A stretch of 64,000 bases of DNA, from NCBI GenBank assembly GCA_950022295.1, contig OX465599.1, forward strand, positions 287,763,501 through 287,827,500, read 5' to 3'. Source of the stretch: Bromus sterilis (Eukaryota; Streptophyta; Magnoliopsida; Poales; Poaceae). Below, in pieces: positions 45,473-58,527 of the stretch. Each line of letters begins with the position of its first letter. The stretch's first letter is position 1. A model generated the notes under the pieces. That model saw only the letters and a program-made list of their open reading frames with translations. It was not told where the DNA came from and ran no database searches. The translations under genes were made by a program, and so were the position numbers.

Positions 45473-45975
45473 TGGGCCAATAGGAATCTAATTGCAATAT
45501 CCTATGAGCAGTTCTATCTGCGGCATGGTGTCCTCCATATGATCTGACTGACACTTTCATAATATACCTTCTTGCTCATGTTCAGGTATACAACGCCTAA
45601 CAATACCATCTACTCTCTATTATATAAGTGAAAATCATCCCAAAAATAATGTCTTAAGTCAAAGAATAATTTCTTATTTTGTTGATAACTAAACTTACAT
45701 GGAACATACTTAGCAACAATTAAATTTGCATAATCGGCTAACCAAGGACTACTATGTGCAAGAAATTGATCATCAAGAGAACTACCATTAATAGGAATAA
45801 GCATCATGTCCGCTTTCCATCCTAGACAAATTATCAACTACATGATTATCAACACCCTTTCTATCCACAATACGAAATCAAACACTTGTAAAACCAAAAC
45901 TCATGTAATGAGCCTAGGCTTGGCATCTTTATTTTCCATCAAGTACTTAATAGCATCAGGATCTGTATAAAAAGT
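45473..45975 (-). pseudogene. remnant of a reverse-oriented gypsy pol (RNase H end to integrase zinc finger)
   Basis: On the minus strand it encodes, in broken frames, DPDAIKYLMENKDAKPRLI, then PWLADYANLIVAKYVPCKF and FFDLRHYFWDDFHL, then SYGGHHAADRTAHRILQLDSY. These align in order with the H pol segments HTDHVALKYLMEKKDAKPRL, DPWFADYANFIVAKYLPPG and HYGGYHACERTAHKVLQSG. It is the visible host sequence between H and the copia element. Confidence 0.85.
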
Positions 45976-47125
45976 TGTTGGATATATGCCCTAGAGGCAA
46001 TAATAAAGTGTGTTATTATTTATATATTCATGTTCATAATTAGTGTTTATATTTCTGTGCTATAATTGCAATGATCCTGACTATGAGATTCAGAAGAAAA
46101 CTCATATGCATGTGTGGAAATGTAAACAACAAGAGTTCCTGGTTTTGCCTCTAAGACCAGCCCATGTGCTTATTGATGATTATGTTTTCTTAATCATGGA
46201 CATTGTTCTTGTAACAAGGATGTCGATAGCAATGAGAGCATATTGTTAGCAAAACAATGATGTTGAACCGACCCCAGTGTTAAATGATATACTTAGAGAA
46301 CTCATCGAAAACAACGTTATAAGTCATATCATAAAATGTTATTATATACATAGTTCCTTAGACCATGAGAATGTCAAGTTGCTTCACACATGAAGATGTG
46401 CTTTGGTTCTTAGATGAATCTTCCCGTAAATGGGAAGTAGTAAAATAAGTTCTGGGTACATTGGACGGTGTGTCTAGTAACGGTGATAGTTCGAGACTGG
46501 GATTTGCTCCTTCACGATGAAGAGATATAGACTCAGGGACCACTCGGTATAACGGTATCCATTCTCGTCTGGCCAGACACTTTGTGATTCAATCACGAGG
46601 ATACCAGTATACGTAATGAGGAATGAAGACAAACGAGCAATGAGGATAACTGATGGCTTGTGATCAAGAAGTTGTTTCACATGGGTGCCAAACTTCTCTC
46701 CTCTAACTTTGTCATATATCGCGAAGCAAAGGGAATGGTATACGATAAACATAAAGGTTCACTTGAAGTCTTTTCGTGTATGTGTGGGAGTCAACATGGG
46801 TGTCCATGGCTCCGTTGTTGATTATTGACGAATGACTGTAAGTCTGGAAAGCGTTCTAAGTCATGTCCACATAATACCGAACCTATTGGGTCACACACTT
46901 AAAGTGCAGTAATCTGTTAGAATACTAGGATGATTGAAGGTTTAGTGGAAGCAAGTAAAGAGAAAAGAATATGGCTAAGACACTTTGGAATTGTTTCAGA
47001 TAACTTTAGTTCATATGAAAATGGTATTGGGATAGTTTGCAGTCAACCAAATTAGTTTCGGTGATCGGTGGACAACTTAACAATATGTTGTGTTCACCAG
47101 ACATGTTAACCATAACCCGGATTGT

Positions 47126-48695
47126 TGATACGTCCAAAACGTATCTATAATTTCTGCTTGCTCCATGCATGTTTTGTGTGATATTGCTATGTTCTAGATA
47201 CACTTTCATACATTTTTGATCATATTTGGACTAACCTATTAACTCAGTGCACCCCAGTGCCTGTTCCTGTTTTCTGCTGTTTTTCTATTTCAGTTTTCCC
47301 CCATATAAAAAGTGCCAGAAAAATTCGGGAAAATTCAGATAAAAAATCAGCGTGGAGGAAGCTTCGCGAAGAGCCCGGGAGGGGCCAGAGGGGAGCCAGG
47401 GGGCGCCTGGGGCCCCTGGTCCACCTCTGGCTGCCCCCCTTCGCCTATTTATTCTCCGTCAATGGAAAACTCCAGAAGAGGAACCCTATTCCGCGAACTC
47501 GCCTCTGTTCCGCCGCCGCCGCGCTTCCGAAGATCGGGAGCTCCAGAAGACCTCTTCCCGTCACCCTGCCGGAGGGAGAATTGACCTCCGGGGATCTTCT
47601 CTCCACCATGGATGCTCCCCGGATGTATCGTGAGTAGTTTTCCTTGGACCATGGGTCCGTGATCAGTAGCTATGTGATGTTCTCCTCCCCTCTTTGATCT
47701 TCATTTTTTAGACCTCGTGAGCTGCCCTACATGATCGAGGCACCTTTGTAATATTTCTGCTATTGCTATGTTGAGTTTGATAGGATCTGATGGATTATGA
47801 GATTATGTTCAGATTGTGATAGAGTAATATATTTGGTTTTTATCTCTTATATTTTTGTTCCTAAGTAATTCTTGCATGTTCTCCGTTGCCGTTTATTGCT
47901 TTGGCCAAGTAGTAGGTAGTGACTTCAAGAGGGAATGTTGTGCTAGATTGTGGGTTCATGCCCCCCGATGACACGCTTGAGTGACAGAAACATGAGTCTA
48001 GGGGATGTGTTGTTGCCACAAGGGGGAAAACAACGGTGCTTGTGACCGCGGTCACAAGGATTGTTTACTTTATGCAGAGTTCTTTTTAATGCAGTTGTCT
48101 GTTGCTTTGGATTTACACTTTGGGTGGGGCTCGCAACTTAATACCAGCGAGATGTTCAGGATAGATATCTCAAGGTGGATGATTAGTAGTAGATGCAGAT
48201 GGATTTCGGTCTACTTATCTTGGCGTACTGCCTGTGCTTTTGAACCTCGTCCTTTCTTTTGTAGCATAGTTAGCATTGCGGTGCGTTCATAATCCTGTCA
48301 ATTGCCTTTCTGTAATTTGTTTACCTCACATAGCAATTTTATCGTCTTTTGGGAGAGAGACATCACTAGCGAACATCACGTATCCCGGTCCATATCCTCA
48401 TTATCGTTTCCAGGCTATATTTACTTTACTGCTTTTACTTGCTATCATTATCCCTTGCATTTTATCCTTGTAAAGAACAAGACCGGGGAGATTGACAACC
48501 TCTCTGAACTTCGTTGGGAACAAAGTTATCTATGTATGTGTGCAGGTCCGCGTCAGTTGCGCCGCTGACACCTACTTATCTTCTCTGGAGTCCTGCTGGA
48601 GACAAACCTTGGTATCTTCACCGAGGGAAAACGGCTGCTGCACTACATCTCAACCTTCCACTTGGGGTAACCAACGAAGGGGCGAGAAGCCATCA
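47126..48695 (+). mobile_element. E3 5' LTR, with an internal deletion
   Basis: TGATACGTCCAAAACGTATC ... GAAGCCATCA. Relative to its own 3' LTR, about 57 bases of the GC-rich block are missing after GAGCCAGGGGG (near 47402), bounded by direct repeats of CAGGGGG. Confidence 0.9.
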
Positions 48696-48707
48696 AGCAA
48701 AGTTTTC

Positions 48708-48724
48708 TGGCGCCGTTGCCGGGG
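48708..48724 (+). other. E3 primer-binding site (tRNA-Asp type)
   Basis: TGGCGCCGTTGCCGGGG, twelve bases after the LTR end, complementary to the 3' end of plant tRNA-Asp, as used by Athila-like gypsy elements. Confidence 0.9.
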
Positions 48725-48860
48725 ACTCCAAGTGCTAAGATAGGGGAGTTGCACACTACCCTTTACCTTTGTTTTTTAGTCTTGTTAGTTTATCTTTCAG
48801 TTTTTATCTTTGTGTCTTTTATTAAAAACTACAAAAAAATCTGCCACACTTGCTTCTACT

Positions 48861-50896
48861 ACGGGTTCCACTGAAAACACCAAGTTGTGTGACTTCACTA
48901 GTCACAACAACCAAGACTTTATCTGCACTCCCATTGCCACACCTGCCACTTCAGCTACCTCTTATGAAATTAAACCTGCTTTGCTAAACCTTGTTATGAG
49001 AGATCAATTCTCTGGTGCTGGAGATGATGTTGCTTTACAGTTGAATAATTTTGTTGAATTATGTGATATGCAAAAGTATAAAGAAGTAGAAGGTGATGTT
49101 GTTAAGCTCAATCTCTTTCCTTTCTCTTTAAGGGGGGATGCTAAAATCTGGTTTCAATCTTTGCCTAGAAATAGCATAGATTCTTGGGATAAGTGCAAAG
49201 ATGCTTTTATAGGGAAGTACTACCCTCCTGCTAAGATTATCCAATTGAGGAGTAATATTATGAATTTTAAGCAATTGGATAATGAACACGTTCCCCAAGC
49301 TTGGGAACGAATGAAATCTCTTGTTAAGAAATGCCCTACACATGGTTTGACTACTTGGATGGTTATCCAGACTTTTTATGCAGGCTTGAACTTTACCTCG
49401 CAGAACCTGTTAGATTCGGCCGCGGGAGGAACCTTTATGTCAACTACACTTGGTGCTGCCACGAAGCTTCTCGATGAAATGATGACCAATTATTCCCAAT
49501 GGCACACCGAACGCGCTCCAACAGGTAGGAAGGTAAATTCTGTCGAGGAAATTACCTCCCTCAATAAAAAATTTGACTTAATTATGTCTCTACTTACCAA
49601 GCAACCCTCTATTGATCCTCATGATGTTCCTTTAAATTCTTTCGTTGCCCAAGAACAAGTAGATGTGAACTTTGTTGCTAGAAACAACTTCAACAACAAT
49701 GCTTATAGGGGAAATTTTGCTAGCAATCCTAGACCGTTTCCATCCAACTATGGGAACAAAAACACCTACCCTAGCAACAAGAACCCCTCCTCTGAATTAG
49801 AAAGCATGCTTAGAGACTTTATCACTACCCAAAAAGCCTTCAACAAAAATTTAGAAGAGAAATTAGATAAAATAGATAATCTCTCTTTGAAGGTAGAAAG
49901 CTTAGCCCTTGATATTTAGATGCTTAAAATTAGAACCTCTCCCCTTGAGGAGAATAAGGCCACTCCTATTAATGCTATCCAGTTACAAATCAATGAAAAT
50001 ATTAGGATGATGGCTAAACTTAAAGAAAGATGGGCTAGAGAAAAAGAGGAAGAGGATAGAATTAAGAGCCTTCCTACACACCACACAGTTGCCACTATCC
50101 AAATTGTTGAGGACACTCAAACTATTAGCACCCAATGCACTCCTCGTCCCGTTGGACCTATTAATGGTGATGCAAATACCTCAACCATAGAAAAAGAAAC
50201 TCCTATGAACTTAGAGGGTTTCAAACAAGTGAGCCTAGATCACACTACTACCACCTTTGATAGTAGTGATATTGATTTTGAAGTTGTACCCTCTCAGAAG
50301 TTATTAGCTTGCTAAACAAAATGTCTAGAGACCCCCACACTAGCACACTTAATCTTGCCTTCACGGAGCATATCACAAATGCTCTCATCAAAGCTAGGGA
50401 GGAGAAGCTTAGAGTAGAAGCCTCCATACCTAGGAAGCTAGATGATGGTTGGGACCCTATGATCAAAATTAAATTGAATAACTTCTCTTGCTATGCTCTA
50501 TGTGATGTTGGAGCTAGTACCTCCGTTATGCCCAAAAGAATATTTGATATGTTTGAATTGAAGCCTTTTGAGCCTTGTTCTTTTGGTGTTCGTCTTGTTG
50601 ATTTTTCCGTAAAGAAACCTTTAGGGAAGATCTATGATGTTCTTATCATTGTCAATGACAACTATGTTCCCGTCGATTTTATTGTTATGGATATAGAGTG
50701 TGAACCTTTATGTCCAATTATTTTGGGACGTCATTTTCTTCGCACCGTCGGTGCGGTTATTGACATGAAAGAGGGGAATATTAAATTCCAATTCCCATTC
50801 AAAAAGGGGATGGAACACTTCCCTGGAAAGAAAATCAAGTTACCTTTTGAGTCCGTTACACGGGCTAGTTATTCTGTTTCTCTTGATAAAACTTGA
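48861..50896 (+). pseudogene. E3 gag-protease ORF, start codon lost, one stop, one frameshift
   Basis: Same protein as in E2. The codon aligned with the E2 start is ACG (48861-48863). The reading frame is open through the gag region and across the site of the E2 frameshift (LNSFVAQEQVDVNFVARNNF). GAG has become TAG at 49917-49919 (LALDI/stop), the frame resumes with MLKIRTSPLEE, and one base is lost near 50280 after SSDIDFE. The protease part (CYALCDVGASTSVMPK, CPIILGRHFLRTVGAVIDM) is complete to SVSLDKT. No pol follows. Comparing E2 and E3 shows the ancestral ORF was continuous gag-pro. Confidence 0.9.
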
Positions 50897-53738
50897 TTCT
50901 TCTTTTTGCATTATGCCTACCTAATGGCTTTAAAGAAGCGCTTTCGGGAGGCAGCCCGCAACGAATTTAGGTGTTTCTTTTTGCTTTTGTTGTGTCTTGA
51001 TGATTGTTACTTCTGTAGCAACATCATTGTATCTTTATTTTTCAGCTTTGTGCCAAGTTATAGCCTCTTACGGCAAGGGAAGTAAAAGTTGTGACATGCT
51101 GTCCAGAAAACAGATTCTGTCCTCGTGACCAGAAAAATTCCAGAAAAATACCAGTTCATCTTTTTGAGCTGAACTTTTTACACAGTATGCTCTATACAAT
51201 TGCGAAACTTCCGTATATTCTGAGTTTTTTTATTTGAGTTGCAGAAGTGCCCCTAAAAAATTCTTTACTATCTGCTGTTCTGTTTTTCACAGATTCTGCC
51301 ACGTTTTGTCTCTCCTTACTTTTGCAAACCTTAAGCTTGCTTTTTCTTTGCAAAAACTTTTTGGCACTCTTGAGAAACAGTAGCTCTTCAAGATTATCTT
51401 TATATCCAGTGGGGAAAAATTATTTATTAAGGGTACTAACCTCTCTAATCATCTTATGATGAGTTATGTATGAAGGGGTTTTCAAGTGTGCGATGGAAGA
51501 TGATGAAAGAAGATCCTGGAGTGTCAAGCGCTCAAGCTTGGGGATGCCCCCATGCATCCCCAATAAATATTCAAGGAGACTCAAGTGTCTAAGCTCAGGG
51601 ATGCCCCCGTGCATCCCCTTCTCCATCAACAATCATCGGTTCGTCCTTCGTCTCACTATATTTTTATAACTTCATGCGTTATGTGATATGCTTGGAGCGT
51701 CTCGCTCTTAGGTTTTGTTTTTAGTTTTCTTTAGCTTTGCTTTCTGTTCATAACAAGTTAGATCCTTTCTTACTTTGTGTGGGAGAGAAACACACTCCAC
51801 TTTCAAAATTTAGAACACATCATAGGATTTTTCCTGCCTATCTTTTTGATGTTGTGTGTTCTTTATCTTTTCATAGCTACTGCCTTGTTTAGTTTTAGTC
51901 TTAGTTTGTCTTTAGCAAGAGCCTTGGCTTTTGTTTAGTTTGTTGCTGCAACTCTTTTTAGTTTTCATGTTTATCTTGTTAAGAGAGTTGGTTGTTGCAC
52001 TGAGTTGTGTCTTGTCTTGAAAGTAGGTAATTGAGGTTGCTATTTAATTGTAGTAGTAGCTTGCAATAGTTTTGAGGTATTGATGTGAGTAATGTTTGAA
52101 CTTTTGGTGTCAAGAGCTCTAGCCTATTAGTGATAGGTGTCGTATTTTGGGCAATCCGTGTGTATTTTCAAAACCTACAAAACTAGTTGAGAACTCTAGC
52201 TACTAGATGGATCACTACTCTTCTGAGGGGTCGAATATCAGAGAACACTCACGTACCATGAGTCGAGGATGCGCAAGGATAACCAAACACCCATACACTC
52301 CTCCTCGGGGTACTTGTCTCTTTGTGAACCTCCTCATTAGATTGAGAGTTACCGATAATAAGTGCATGAGTTCTTCGGACTAATGTAAGTATTGAAAGTT
52401 GACACTTCCACCTTCCCATATTTTGCTAGCCTCTCTTGTGCCGTGCATTTCCTTCTTCTCACTCCGAGAGTTGGTGTCCACCTTCGCCGGTACATCCAAA
52501 CCCTTGGCATGATACGCTCTGTCATCATAAGCCTCCTTATATCTTTCCTCAAAACATCCACCATACCTACCTATCAAGGCATTTCCATAGCCTTTCTGAG
52601 TTACATTGCCATGCAACTTCCACCTCTTCATGACTTGATCTTCATGTCATACATGTTCCTGCTACACTGGCAGCGACATACATCGCATACATCATGTAGT
52701 TACATCTTCTTTATGATTTTGAGTACCTTGTAAAGTGTGAAAGATCTCCTTTACCTTCTTGTAAATTAGAGTGTTGCCCTTAAGTGAGGAAAAGATCCCA
52801 AAGTGGACACGTTAAAAGATCCCAAAGAGGACAAATGAGAGTTAAATAGAAAGAGCCATTGAGGCCACCAAAAAAATAGAAAAAAATAGAAAAAAGAGAA
52901 AAAGAAATAAAAAGAGATAGAAAGGGGCAACACTACTATCCTTTTGAGAGATCCACACTAGTACTCCCTTTATATCCTTGTAATCCATAGAGATGATCGT
53001 TATGCATATAGCTATGTGGGGACCTTCACACTATAGAACTTGGCTTGCATATTCCAAGGATGAGCCTCCTCAAACGAGCTCTAGGTCTTCATGAGCGAGC
53101 AAGTTAGATGCACCCCCACTAGTTCCATTGGAGAGCTTCTTAGCTCGTATGTGCATCCGTTGCATGGCAATCCCTACTCCTCACATCATATCTATCATTT
53201 GGCATCTCTTTCCTACGATTGTCCTCATTGATGTGAGCCTTTCTCTTCCTTTTTGTCTTCCTCCTCCACCCTATTTCTCTCTTTGCCATCCTAAGTGTCA
53301 ACTCTCGTGCTTACGCTCATCCATTGCATGAGTGCTCGAAATATCGAAAAGGAGTGGATCAAATTGACTTGTACCTGGTTAGTGGTCTGGGGACGAGTCA
53401 AGATAAGATTCCAAAGAAGACCAAGTGTGAAACTTTAGTAGATTGAGTTCTCAACACAAAAATACTTTTTTCTCGTATTCCCATATCCCCCTTCTTGCAC
53501 GCAAACACCATTTGGAGACATTCGAGTCACGGACAGCGAGAGCTCTTGCACCTAATGTTCTTTTGTTACTTGTTTCAATGCTAATATAGACTCTTGCATG
53601 TTATGACTTGAATTGAATCTCTAACCTTGATTGCTTTACTTTTCAAAGTTCTTTTATGGTTGCTAGCATGTCACCACAAAAATTATGCTGTTATCATTTA
53701 CCTACTCGAGGACGAGCAGGAATTAAGCTTGGGGATGT
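50897..53738 (+). mobile_element. E3 3' noncoding internal region and polypurine tract
   Basis: Collinear with E2 32823-35667. It includes the twin AAGCTTGGGGATGCCCC hairpins near 51534 and 51590 and the true polypurine tract AAGCTTGGGGATGT ending at 53738. No conserved ORF. Confidence 0.85.
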
Positions 53739-54122
53739 TGATACGTCCAAAACGTATCTATAATTTCTGCTTGCTCCATGCATGTTTTGTGTGATATTTC
53801 TATGTTCTAGATACACTTTCATACATTTTTGATCATATTTGGACTAACCTATTAACTCAGTGCACCCCAGTGTCAGTTGCTGTTTTCTGCTGTTTTTCTA
53901 TTTCAGTTTTCCCCCATATAAAAAGTGCCAGAAAAATTCGGAAAAATTCAGATAAAAATCAGCTTGGAGGAAGCTACGCGAAGAGCCCGGGAGGGGCCAG
54001 AGGGGAGCCAGGGGGCCCAGGCGTCCACCCGGCGCGGCCCCACCCCTGGCCGCGCCAGGGGGGCGGCTGGGGCCCCTGTTCCACCTCTGGTTTCCCCCCT
54101 TCGCCTATTTATTCTCCGTCAC
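53739..54122 (+). mobile_element. E3 3' LTR, left part
   Basis: TGATACGTCCAAAACGTATC up to ATTCTCCGTCAC, where a solo LTR is inserted. It continues at 57295. Confidence 0.9.
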
Positions 54123-57100
54123 TGTAACATCCCAAAATTCTAAATTTTGGAATGTTATAACAAATAGATTATTATGATTGTCTTGTTTGATTTATGTGTA
54201 ATTGATCTGAGTGAGATAGACTAGGATCTGAAACATTTGGAGTTTAAATGAATATTAAAATTGAGAGGGAATAAAAGGACTTTCCCTAATATTCATTTTT
54301 GTTCTTTTACGTTTATTATTTAAAGCAAATCCAACAAATAAAAATAGAGAGAAGGTAATATGACTCCTTCAATAAATAAATAAAAAAGTTGGGAAAATGT
54401 TTTCAATAAAAGTTTTCATTTTATTTTATTGGATCTTATTTTGAATACTTTTATATTTAAAATAAAAATAATTAAATGAGGGAAGATAACATGACTTCTT
54501 CAATTTCATTTGAAAATTATTTCAAACCTTATTTTGGTTTTATTTCGATTTATTAGAAAATGTTTTTTATCATTTTATTTTGGATAAAAAGTTATTGAAT
54601 ATTCTATTTAAATTATTCTAAAGATTTTAAAAATCTATTTTGGAATTTTTGGAGTTGTAAATTATTTTATAAAACTCTCTTATGTTGTGTTAAAAATAAG
54701 TAAATAAATAAATATATTTGATTTTTTTTTATAAAAAAAAATATTTCGTTATTTTATTTGAAGTTATTTTATTATTTTAAAAATATGTCTATAGTCGGTT
54801 TTTCAAATAAAATTATTTAAAAAAAACAAATCGTAAAAAAAAAGGAAAAACGGGCGCGCCAGCCAGGCCAGGCCGAAGCCGGCCCAGCCAGCGCGCCAGG
54901 CCGCGGGCCGAAGAGGCCAAGTGGCCCAGCCGCCCAGCTCGCTCGTCTCCCTCCTGGAGACTCACACAAAGGAGTCCAGAACGGACTCGGAGCGGCGCCG
55001 GCGGCCGCGTTTCGCCCGGGACTCCAATCCGGTTGCCCTTTTTGACAAGAAAACTTGTCCCATAAATACCTCACGTCCCTCTCCGCCGATTCCCCACAAA
55101 ATTTCGCCCCAAACCGTCCCAAATCGAGCCAATTTCGAGGTAGATCTCGACGAAAAATTTCGACTTTGCCGGTAGATCCCGTCGCCGGTGAGCCTCCCCT
55201 TGACTCCAAATTCTGCAGACCGACTCCTCTCTTCATTGTGCATCTAATTGACATCTTTTTTCCTCTTCTTTTCTTGCGCAAGATTGATCCCCAAATTGTA
55301 CGCGTACCGCGGGAGTTCATCGGAGCGCGCTCGGTTCACCTCGTTGCCACGCCCGTACGAACGACGTTGGAGATCATCACCATCACCGTTGTGATCTCCT
55401 AACCAAGCCCTACATCCTAGACGTCCTCGTTGACGCTGAAGATCGCCGGAATTGTCGTCTTTGTCGCGTCAAATCTACACGTCGCGGTTAGTAAAAGCGC
55501 CGTAATTTTTTATCCGTTGCTCCGTTTTAGATGAAACCAGCGGCCAAATCGTTGTTTTGAAACCCTCTAATTATTGTGTACTGTAGATCCAAGTTTTGAA
55601 AAAAAAATTCCGTTTGCAAAAAAATTTCCTAAATCCCATGCAAAATCGTTCTGGTAATATCTTTTTACCCGTATATCCGTTTTGCGTGATTCCAAAGCCC
55701 ACGGTTTTCTTTCGAAGTCCTCTACCCAGTACAACCCTAAAATTTAATTTTAATTTTTGAAAATATTCAAATCTGATCCGTTTTAAATTCAAGTTTCTTT
55801 TGATCGTATCTTTTGTTTTACAACTCGATTTTGATGATTCTTTTTGCAAAATAAAACCCTAACTAAACCCTATATTATAGACACTTTGCAACCCACTTTT
55901 GAGCTCAATCATGATCTGTTTTGCAAATACTTTTATTTGGTTTTTCTTTTGGAGTTCATGAACCTTGTTTTGCCTTTGTTTGTGTATTGATTGTGTGCAA
56001 CCTTGTGTGCTTGGTTACGATAGATTGCTCGGAGTGTGACGAGTAGAATTGTCGGAATTATGAGCGCGAATAACTTCATCAAGATTCAAGGCAAGTCATA
56101 TCTTTTGATCATATTCCCTATTACCTATGTTTTCAATGCATTAGTTCTTCTTCTTTAGATTGCATGATAGGTTATGCTATGCTATTACACCCAGTAGTTC
56201 ATTGAGGTAGGTCTGATCCTTACATCTTTGTCACCATCGTATAATAGGATATTGCTATGCTAAGTAGACGTGGATTGGGAAGTGAATCATTATGAGGTAT
56301 GAGTGATAAAGTAGTAATTAGGACCAAGATAAAGTTAATGAACTACCTGGGTGGGATGGTTGCGAGCATCCTGGGGGTGGCCAGTGATGACTGCGGAAAG
56401 CCACCCAGGCTCAAAGGGACTGTTTGTATTGACATACCTAGAAGCTTACGTGTGCAGCCACAAGCTACTATGGGCTCTGGCTTGGTTGATCAGTTGTAGG
56501 GACTCTTACTAGGTAGCACTACGAAAGTAGATGTGAGTAGGTGGGATGGGTGCTACCGGAGTAAGGGAAACTCTTCTGAAAGACCATGTCTCGATCTTCC
56601 GGTTGTCATACACCATGCAGTGTGACGAACTACATAGGAGGCGATCGAGTCTTGTGGGGGAAAGTGCACAAACCTCTGCAGAGTGTAAAACTAATCGATT
56701 AGCCGTGTCCCCGGTTATGGACAATTTGAGCAACTAGTTGTGGAAATATTGATTTGTCTCATCATCTTTAATTAACTGATTGGTTTAATCACTTTGGGAT
56801 AGATTGAGTGGGGGTTCCCATATCAATCGTATGCTATTGTAGAACTTAGTTACTATTATTCTATAAGGAAAAATTAGCTTTTTGCAAAAATAAATGTAGA
56901 AGCCCCACCAGCCAAATTGCATGTATTGTAGGAAATTTTACTTCTCTCTGGGATATGATTTGCCGTACATTCAAACGTACTGGCCCGTTTTCGGGCTGTA
57001 ACCTTCGGTGTTGCAGGATTATATACGATGAGTAAGTGATACGATATAGGGTCGTGAAGTCTACACTCAACTTTGTCGTTGGCGTTGATGGGATTCCACT

Positions 57101-57289
57101 TATATATTGATTGTTCTGCTGAGTATTCTAGCCTAAGGGCTGTAAGGTAATAAATACCATGTATTTACGTTAATTTATGACATGTGATACTATGGTATTT
57201 CATCGAGTACTTGTGTGTGCTAGCATACTGATCCAGGGATAGCACAGAAGCACAGTAGACTTGGTTCCCTTCGGGACCGAGTCGCTACA
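54123..57289 (+). mobile_element. 3.17-kb solo LTR nested in the E3 3' LTR
   Basis: Perfect TSD GTCAC at 54118-54122 and 57290-57294. Ends are TGTAACATCCC ... GAGTCGCTACA. The left 700 bases are very AT-rich, 54850-55460 is GC-rich, and there is no primer-binding site or conserved retroviral domain. ORFs on it have no recognised similarity. Family not identified; a long-LTR gypsy element is likely. Confidence 0.85.
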
Positions 57290-57294
57290 GTCAC

Positions 57295-58527
57295 GGGAAA
57301 ACTCCAGAAGAGGAACCCTATTCCGCGAACTCGCCTCTGTTCCGCCGCCGCCGCGCTTCCGAAGATCGGGAGCACCAGAAGACCTCTTCCCGGCACCCTG
57401 CCGGAGGGAGGATTGACCTCCGGGAGTCTCCTCTCCACCATGGATGCTCCCCGGATGTCTCGTGAGTAGTTTTCCTTGGACCATGGGTCCGTGATCAGTA
57501 GCTATGTGATGTTCTCCTCCCCTCTTTGTTCTTCATGGTTTAGACCTCGTGAGCTGCCCTACATGATCGAGGCACCTTTGTAATATTTCTGCTATTGCTA
57601 TGTTGAGTTTGATAGGATCTGATGGATTATGAGATTATGTTCAGATTGTGATAGAGTAATATATTTGGTTTTTATCTCTTATATTTTTGTTCCTAAGTAA
57701 TTCTTGCATGTTCTCCGTTGTTGTTTATTGCTTTGGCCAAGTAGTAGGTAGTGACTTCAAGAGGGAACGTTGTGCTAGATTGTGGGTTCATGCCCCCCGA
57801 TGACACGCTTGAGTGACAGAAACATGAGTCTAGGGGATGTGTTGTTGCCACAAGGGGGAAAACAACGGTGCTTGTGATCGCGGTCACAAGGATTGTTTAC
57901 TTTACGCAGAGTTCTTTTTAATGCAGTTGTCTGTTGCTTTGGGTTTACACTTTGGGTGGGGCTCGCAACTTAATACCAGCGAGATGTTCTAGATAGATAT
58001 CTCAAGGTGGATGATTAGTAGTAGATGTAGATGGATTTCGGTCTACTTATCTTGGCGAACTGCCTGTGCTTTTGAACCTCGTCCTTTCTTTTGTAGCATA
58101 GTTAGCATTGTGGTGCGTTCATAATCCTGTCAATTGCCTTTCTGTAATTTGTTTACCTCGCATAGCAATTTTATCGTCTTTTGGGAGAGAGACATCACTA
58201 GCGAACATCACGTATCCCGGTCCATATCCTCATTATTGTTTCCACGCTACATTTACTTTACTGCTTTTACTTGCTATCATTATCCCTTGCATTTTATCCT
58301 TGTGAACAACAAGACCGGAGAGATTGACAACCTCTCTGAACTTCGTTGGGAACAAAGTTATCTATGTCTGTGTGAAGGTCCACGTCAGTTGCGCCGCTGA
58401 CACCTACTTATCATCTCTGGAGTCCTGCTGGAGACAAACCTTGGTATCTTCACCGAGGGAAAACTACTGCTGCACTACATCTCAACCTTCCACTTGGGGT
58501 AACCAACGAAGGGGCGAGAAGACATCA
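57295..58527 (+). mobile_element. E3 3' LTR, right part
   Basis: Resumes GGGAAAACTCCAGAAGAGGA and ends GAAGACATCA before TSD ATTGT. It matches 47460-48695 closely. Confidence 0.9.

Larger units (their letters stand above)
47126..58527 (+). mobile_element. E3: complete non-autonomous gypsy element with a nested solo LTR
   Basis: Perfect TSD ATTGT at 47121-47125 and 58528-58532. The 5' LTR is 47126-48695. The 3' LTR is 53739-54122 plus 57295-58527, split by a 3.2-kb solo LTR. It has the same layout as E2: primer-binding site, gag-pro, long noncoding region, polypurine tract. About 8.2 kb without the insert. No pol. Confidence 0.95.

Noticed and set aside
56299..56499. 66-residue ORF as a possible gene
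   Set aside because: Inside the solo LTR, no domain, no conserved context.
54123..57289. Complete small retrotransposon with two LTRs
   Set aside because: I could not find the start sequence TGTAACATCCC repeated inside, nor a primer-binding site. A solo LTR explains the TSD and ends more simply.
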